Below are positions 60,540 through 64,000 of a stretch of 64,000 nt of DNA, in pieces. The notes under the pieces were generated by a model. The model did no database searches, was not told the DNA's origin, and saw nothing but the letters and a program-made list of their open reading frames with translations. Positions within the stretch are counted from its first letter, which is position 1, and each line of letters opens with the position of its first letter. This stretch comes from Planctomycetota bacterium. GTDB taxonomy: Bacteria > Planctomycetota > UBA1135 > GCA-002686595. A program made the translations under genes and the position numbers. Where the stretch lies: positions 100,243-164,242 of the forward strand of contig JADHOC010000011.1 in NCBI GenBank assembly GCA_016779205.1, read 5' to 3'.

Positions 60540-62495
60540 TCAGCGGCTGGCGACCTTGCCCGCCTGGATCCGCTCCGCGAGGACGCCGGCGAGCCCGCGG
60601 ATGGTGGGCTGGTCGAAGAAGTCCCTGATGTCGAGGCCGCCGGGGTAGCGGGCCTCGATCAGCCCATGGATCTCGGCGAGGTCGATGGAGCTCATGCCCT
60701 GTTCGAACAGGTTGTCCTCGGGGCCGAAGCGCAAACCGTCGAGCACGTCGGCGCAGAAGCCGCACATCATCGCCTCGATGTCCTCCGGCCCCGCGGCCCC
60801 GCCGCCCTCGGGCGCGGGCGCCTGATCCTGCGGCGCGCTCGCCGGCTCCGCGGGCGAGAGCACGGCGAGGGCCTCGTCGAAGGCCCCGGCGAGGAGATCC
60901 CGGGCGAGCTGGGCTCGCTGGACCTTGCCGCTGGTGGTGCGCGGGATCTGCTGGACGGGGACCACGAGGTCGACGCCGATGCCGTACATGTCCGAGAGGT
61001 GCTGCCGCGCCGCGACCGCGGTGTCCGCGAAGTCCGCGGGGTCGCCCCGGTGCACCATGAAGACCGCCGCCTCCTCCGCCGCGCCCTCGCGCTGGACCGG
61101 ACCCACCGCCACGCGGAGCGCGTCCACCCCGAGGGCGGCCTGCAGGCTCTCCTCGAGGTCATGGGGGTAGAGGTTCTGGCCGTTGACGATCACGAGGTCC
61201 TTGAGGCGGCCGGTGATGTACAGGGCGCCGTCCCGGAGGAAGCCGAGGTCGCCGGTGTCGAGCCACCCCTCCCCCTGGACCGCCGCCGCCGTCGCGGCGG
61301 GGTCGTCGAGGTAGCCCTCGGTGACGTTCTCGCCGCGGATCCAGACCCGGCCGATGTGATCCTCCGGGAGTCCGCCGCCGTCGGTGCCGGTGATGCGCAC
61401 CTCCACGCCGGAGAGCGGCCGGCCGCAGCCGACGGTCACGAGGGCGTCATCGGCCTCGGTCTCCTGGACACGATCCCCGGGCCCCGAGGCGCCGCGGGAC
61501 ATGCGGACGCCGCCGATCACCTCTCCCTCGGCGGGGAACGTCACGGCGAGCGTGGCCTCGGCCAGACCGTAGACGGGGAAGATCGTGGAGCGGCCCAGGC
61601 CGACCGGGGCGAGCCGATCGAGGAATTCCTCGGAGAGGGCGAGGGAGATCGGCTCCGCGCCGTTCATGATCAGCCGCACGCCGCTGAGGTCCACGCCTTC
61701 GGGGATGCCCTTGCGGGCGATCGACTTGAGCGCGTGGCGGTAGCCGAAGTTCGGGGACGAGAGGATCGTCGAGCCGAGGGCCGAGGCGTCCTGGAGCCAG
61801 ACGAGGGGCGTGCGCGCGAAGGCCGAGGTCGGCATCAGCGCCTGATCGGCCCCCCACCGCAGGGGCGTGAGGTGGAAGCCGACGAGCCCCATGTCGTGGG
61901 ACAGGGGCATCCAGCTGAAGGTGCGGTCGCTCGCTCGAAGCTCGATGCCCTCTCCGATGGAGCGCAGGTTCGCGAGGGCCTGGCCCTGGCGAATGATGAC
62001 GCCCTTCGGGGCCCGGGTGGACCCGGAGCTGAACTGGATGAAGGCGATCTCGCCGGCCTCTCGGGGCACCTCCTCCCCCGGCGCACCCTCGCCCGTGGGC
62101 CAGGTCCAGCGCGCCGCCAGGGCGGGCGCCTCGAGTCGCTCGAGCGCCGCCTCCTCGATCACGAGCGCGGCGCCCGAGCGCCGCTCGAGGATGTCCACGA
62201 TCTTGGACCGGCTCGCCTCGTTCGAGGGCGGCGCCAGGGGCACCGCGATGAGCCCGCCGAGCTGACACGCCCAGAAGATCTCCACGAAGGCCGCGGGGTC
62301 GTCCACCGGCATCACGACCTCCTGGCCGCGGGTGACGCCCGCGCGCTGGAGGTCGCCCAGCCGCCCGAGCGCGGCGGCGCGCAGCTCGTCCACGGTCATC
62401 CAGCGGTACTGGCCAGGCTTCTGGAAGAAGCCGAGCCGCTGCTCCCCGCTCCGGTCGGTGCGGAGGAGGTCGACGAGGGTCTTGGGTTCGGGCAT
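60540..62495 (-). CDS. fatty-acyl-AMP ligase fused to an acyl carrier domain
   Basis: 651 residues. Residues 1 to about 560: AMP-forming ligase of the FAAL type, with FIQFSSGSTRAPKGV at 152-166, SWMPLSHDMGLVG and VYGLAEATLA, plus LYITGRLKDLVIVNGQNLYP. C-terminal 85 residues: acyl carrier domain with LFEQGMSSIDLAEI, the phosphopantetheine serine being Ser603. The chain therefore activates a fatty acid and loads it on its own carrier. ATG 62495, 12 nt downstream of the P450 stop. FAAL-ACP units usually start polyketide, lipopeptide or unusual-lipid synthesis; no PKS or NRPS is in view, and the acyltransferase downstream is the likely user. Confidence 0.93.
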   Translation of the reverse strand: MPEPKTLVDLLRTDRSGEQRLGFFQKPGQYRWMTVDELRAAALGRLGDLQRAGVTRGQEVVMPVDDPAAFVEIFWACQLGGLIAVPLAPPSNEASRSKIVDILERRSGAALVIEEAALERLEAPALAARWTWPTGEGAPGEEVPREAGEIAFIQFSSGSTRAPKGVIIRQGQALANLRSIGEGIELRASDRTFSWMPLSHDMGLVGFHLTPLRWGADQALMPTSAFARTPLVWLQDASALGSTILSSPNFGYRHALKSIARKGIPEGVDLSGVRLIMNGAEPISLALSEEFLDRLAPVGLGRSTIFPVYGLAEATLAVTFPAEGEVIGGVRMSRGASGPGDRVQETEADDALVTVGCGRPLSGVEVRITGTDGGGLPEDHIGRVWIRGENVTEGYLDDPAATAAAVQGEGWLDTGDLGFLRDGALYITGRLKDLVIVNGQNLYPHDLEESLQAALGVDALRVAVGPVQREGAAEEAAVFMVHRGDPADFADTAVAARQHLSDMYGIGVDLVVPVQQIPRTTSGKVQRAQLARDLLAGAFDEALAVLSPAEPASAPQDQAPAPEGGGAAGPEDIEAMMCGFCADVLDGLRFGPEDNLFEQGMSSIDLAEIHGLIEARYPGGLDIRDFFDQPTIRGLAGVLAERIQAGKVASR

Positions 62496-62507
62496 CGGAG
62501 GCGTTCG

Positions 62508-63845
62508 CTATCGGCGAGTGACGCTCAGCGGGATGGGATCCCGCGCCCGGAGGTTCACGCCGGGCTCGATGGCCGGCGCCTCCGGGGAGAGCGCGTCGAG
62601 ATGGTAGCGGGAGGACGCCCAGACGAGATGCTGGACCGTGGCGTTCAGGGCGAAGCCGTCCCCGGCGCAGCGGCGCGGCCCGGAGGAGAAGGGGATGTAG
62701 GCCCCGCGGACCGGGGCGATGCCGGAGGCGGGGATCCGCGTGGGGTCGAAGCGCTCCGGCGCCTGCCAGTAGGCCGGGTGCCGGTGGAGGATGTAGGGCG
62801 TGATGAGGATCTGGGTGCCCGCGGGCACCGCGTACCCCGCCAGGACGTCGTCCTTGAGGGCCTTGCGCGTGAACATCCACACGGGCGGGTAGAGGCGGAG
62901 GGTCTCGTGGATGACCCTGGAGGCCAGGTCGTAGCGGCCCTGGGGCATCTTGCCATCGAGGACCACCGGGCCCGTCTCGTCCACCTCCGCCGCCAGGGCC
63001 CGCTGGACCTCCTGGTGCCTGGCGAGCAGGGACCACGCCCAGGCGGTGGTGGCCGCCGTGGTCTCGTGCCCCGCGACCAGCAGCGTCATCAGCTCGTCCA
63101 CGAGCCCCTCCATGTCGAGGGGCTCGCCGGAGTCCCGGTCGCGGGCGGCGAGGTAGCGCCCGAGGAAGTCCTCGGACTCCCCCGCCTCGCCGCGGGCACG
63201 GCGGGCCTCCACCAGCTCGCGCACCACCGGCCAGAGCTGGCGGAAGCGCATGGCGAACATCAGGTCCCGCTCGGCGGTGTCCACCACGAGGTTGAAGGGG
63301 TTGCCGCCCGGGCGAGCGTCGAGCGCCTCGAGGTCGTCACCGAAGACCGATCGGAGGATGATCCGCAGGCCGAGGCGGTTGGCCTCATCGACGATGTCCA
63401 GGGGCTCACCGCTGTCCGCGTGGGCCTCCCAGATCTCGGCGCGCTCACCGATGCAGCGCCCGATGAGCCCGCCCATGGCGCCCACGCTCGGCCGACTGAA
63501 CGCCGGCTGGAGCATCCGCCGCCGCGTCCGCCAGTGCTCGCCGTCCGACACGATGAGCCCGTCCCCCAGCAGCATCTTCACCCGCTCGAAGCCGACGCCC
63601 TTGCCGTAGTCCGGCTGGCGCCTGGTGAGGATCTCGTGGATCGCCTCGGGGTCGTTCAGGACCCACACGGGCAGGCCCCCGTCCCCCGCGACGTTGTCCG
63701 CGCCGCCCTGGGGCGGAATGGCCCAGATGTCCCCGTGCTCCTCGAAGCCCGCCTTGAGGAAGTCGAGGGTCTCCTGGTTCGCGTCGAAGGCGAACGACGA
63801 TCCGGGGCCAGGCAGTGCGGCGAGGGGGCGCGGCGATTGGGTCAT
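62508..63845 (-). CDS. cytochrome P450
   Basis: 445-residue soluble class P450. Seen: I-helix LLVAGHETTAATT, ExxR as ETLRLYPP, PERF-type PERFDPTR, and the heme-binding FSSGPRRCAGDG at about 386-397 with axial Cys393. Overall pattern is close to bacterial CYP102/fatty-acid or CYP-like eukaryotic-type P450s. ATG 63845 is used because an upstream in-frame extension would run through the tRNA gene. First gene of an operon with FAAL-ACP and an acyltransferase, so it probably hydroxylates the fatty chain or the lipid product (inference). No redox partner gene is in the window. Confidence 0.93.
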   Translation of the reverse strand: MTQSPRPLAALPGPGSSFAFDANQETLDFLKAGFEEHGDIWAIPPQGGADNVAGDGGLPVWVLNDPEAIHEILTRRQPDYGKGVGFERVKMLLGDGLIVSDGEHWRTRRRMLQPAFSRPSVGAMGGLIGRCIGERAEIWEAHADSGEPLDIVDEANRLGLRIILRSVFGDDLEALDARPGGNPFNLVVDTAERDLMFAMRFRQLWPVVRELVEARRARGEAGESEDFLGRYLAARDRDSGEPLDMEGLVDELMTLLVAGHETTAATTAWAWSLLARHQEVQRALAAEVDETGPVVLDGKMPQGRYDLASRVIHETLRLYPPVWMFTRKALKDDVLAGYAVPAGTQILITPYILHRHPAYWQAPERFDPTRIPASGIAPVRGAYIPFSSGPRRCAGDGFALNATVQHLVWASSRYHLDALSPEAPAIEPGVNLRARDPIPLSVTRR

Positions 63846-63892
63846 GGCGTGCGAGCCGGCTCCGGCGGGAGAGAGCGTCGACGCGGGGAGAG

Positions 63893-63966
63893 TGGGCCCT
63901 GAAGGACTCGAACCTTCGACCAAGCGATTATGAGTCACCTGCTCTAACCGACTGAGCTAAGGGCCC
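63893..63966 (-). tRNA. tRNA-Ile (CAU anticodon, lysidine type)
   Basis: 74-nt tRNA: acceptor GGGCCCT / AGGGCCC, D arm AGCTCAGTCGGTTAGAGC, anticodon loop CTCATAA, T arm with TTCGAGT, discriminator A. The body (CTTAGCTCAG, GACTCATAATCGCTTGGTCG) follows bacterial tRNA-Ile2 rather than elongator Met. CCA is not encoded. It lies 47 bp upstream of the P450 gene on the same strand. The last 34 bp of the window show nothing else. Confidence 0.95.
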
Positions 63967-64000
63967 GTTCGCCGCGTGAGGCGCCCAGAGGGTAACCTCT

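Noticed and set aside
63846..63938. N-terminal extension of the P450 upstream of 63845
   Set aside because: It would be translated through the tRNA-Ile gene; the ATG at 63845 gives the normal P450 N-terminus.
1..64000. CRISPR array, IS element, prophage or integrated island at tRNA-Ile
   Set aside because: No regularly spaced repeats of 25-40 bp, no transposase, integrase or phage motif, no direct repeat of the tRNA 3' end, and composition is uniform.

Overview
The window is a very GC-rich (about 70%) bacterial chromosome segment of 64 kb, almost fully coding, with 39 protein genes (one cut by the left edge) and one tRNA gene. The best guess for the host is a free-living heterotroph of the Planctomycetota, perhaps the Saltatorellus/Engelhardtia type. 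The reasons are a DUF58/BatA/VWA/squalene-cyclase-like operon of planctomycete type, secreted proteins with lineage-typical C-terminal domains, a DUF2959 lipoprotein, and almost no Shine-Dalgarno sequences. This is inference from gene content; Myxococcota or Acidobacteriota are not excluded. No insertion sequence, prophage, CRISPR array or rRNA was seen.

Layout. (1) 0-7.8 kb: aromatic-acid-CoA metabolism. A minus-strand operon runs pseudokinase, benzoate-type CoA ligase, creatininase-family hydrolase, hotdog thioesterase, metF. Next to it are acyl-CoA dehydrogenase plus [2Fe-2S] ferredoxin, a DUF2064 protein and an enoyl-CoA hydratase. RidA-like, SDR and old-yellow-enzyme genes at 14.0-16.8 kb look like the rest of the same pathway. 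The set resembles the aerobic 2-aminobenzoyl-CoA route, but no hydroxylase is in the window. (2) 8.0-13.9 kb: three consecutive genes for exported proteins (Ig-like/LVIVD propeller, YVTN propeller, TPR-redoxin-HMA). (3) 16.9-20.2 kb: SGNH hydrolase, TVP38-family membrane protein and a mercuric-reductase-like flavoprotein. (4) 20.2-33.4 kb: a seven-gene minus-strand operon in which every junction overlaps: DUF58, BatA/VWA, VWA/GATase-like, DUF4175-like giant, unknown, squalene-cyclase-like, unknown repeat protein. (5) 33.7-41.4 kb: DUF2959 lipoprotein, an 1825-residue AsmA/DUF748 protein and its partner lipoprotein. (6) 41.5-49.1 kb: NUDIX-metallo-beta-lactamase fusion, SGNH hydrolase, GT4 glycosyltransferase and a 1269-residue GT2-GT2-sulfotransferase-like-GT2 protein. 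(7) 49.4-55.1 kb: secreted repeat protein, SDR, HrpB helicase, DUF1499 lipoprotein. (8) 55.3-59.8 kb: a membrane-anchored coiled-coil/HhH protein ending in a strong terminator, then methyltransferase and GT87. (9) 59.8-64.0 kb: a P450, fatty-acyl-AMP ligase-carrier protein and DUF374 acyltransferase operon behind tRNA-Ile(CAU).

Genes are packed by 1-5 nt overlaps (ATGA, GTGA, TTGA, TGATG, TAATG), so translational coupling probably dominates inside operons. Eight genes that begin transcription units have a TANNNT box only 6-11 nt before the start codon, which suggests leaderless or nearly leaderless mRNAs. Three convergent pairs share one CTAG as both stop codons. All functional names are homology judgements made by eye from motifs; no database search was run.
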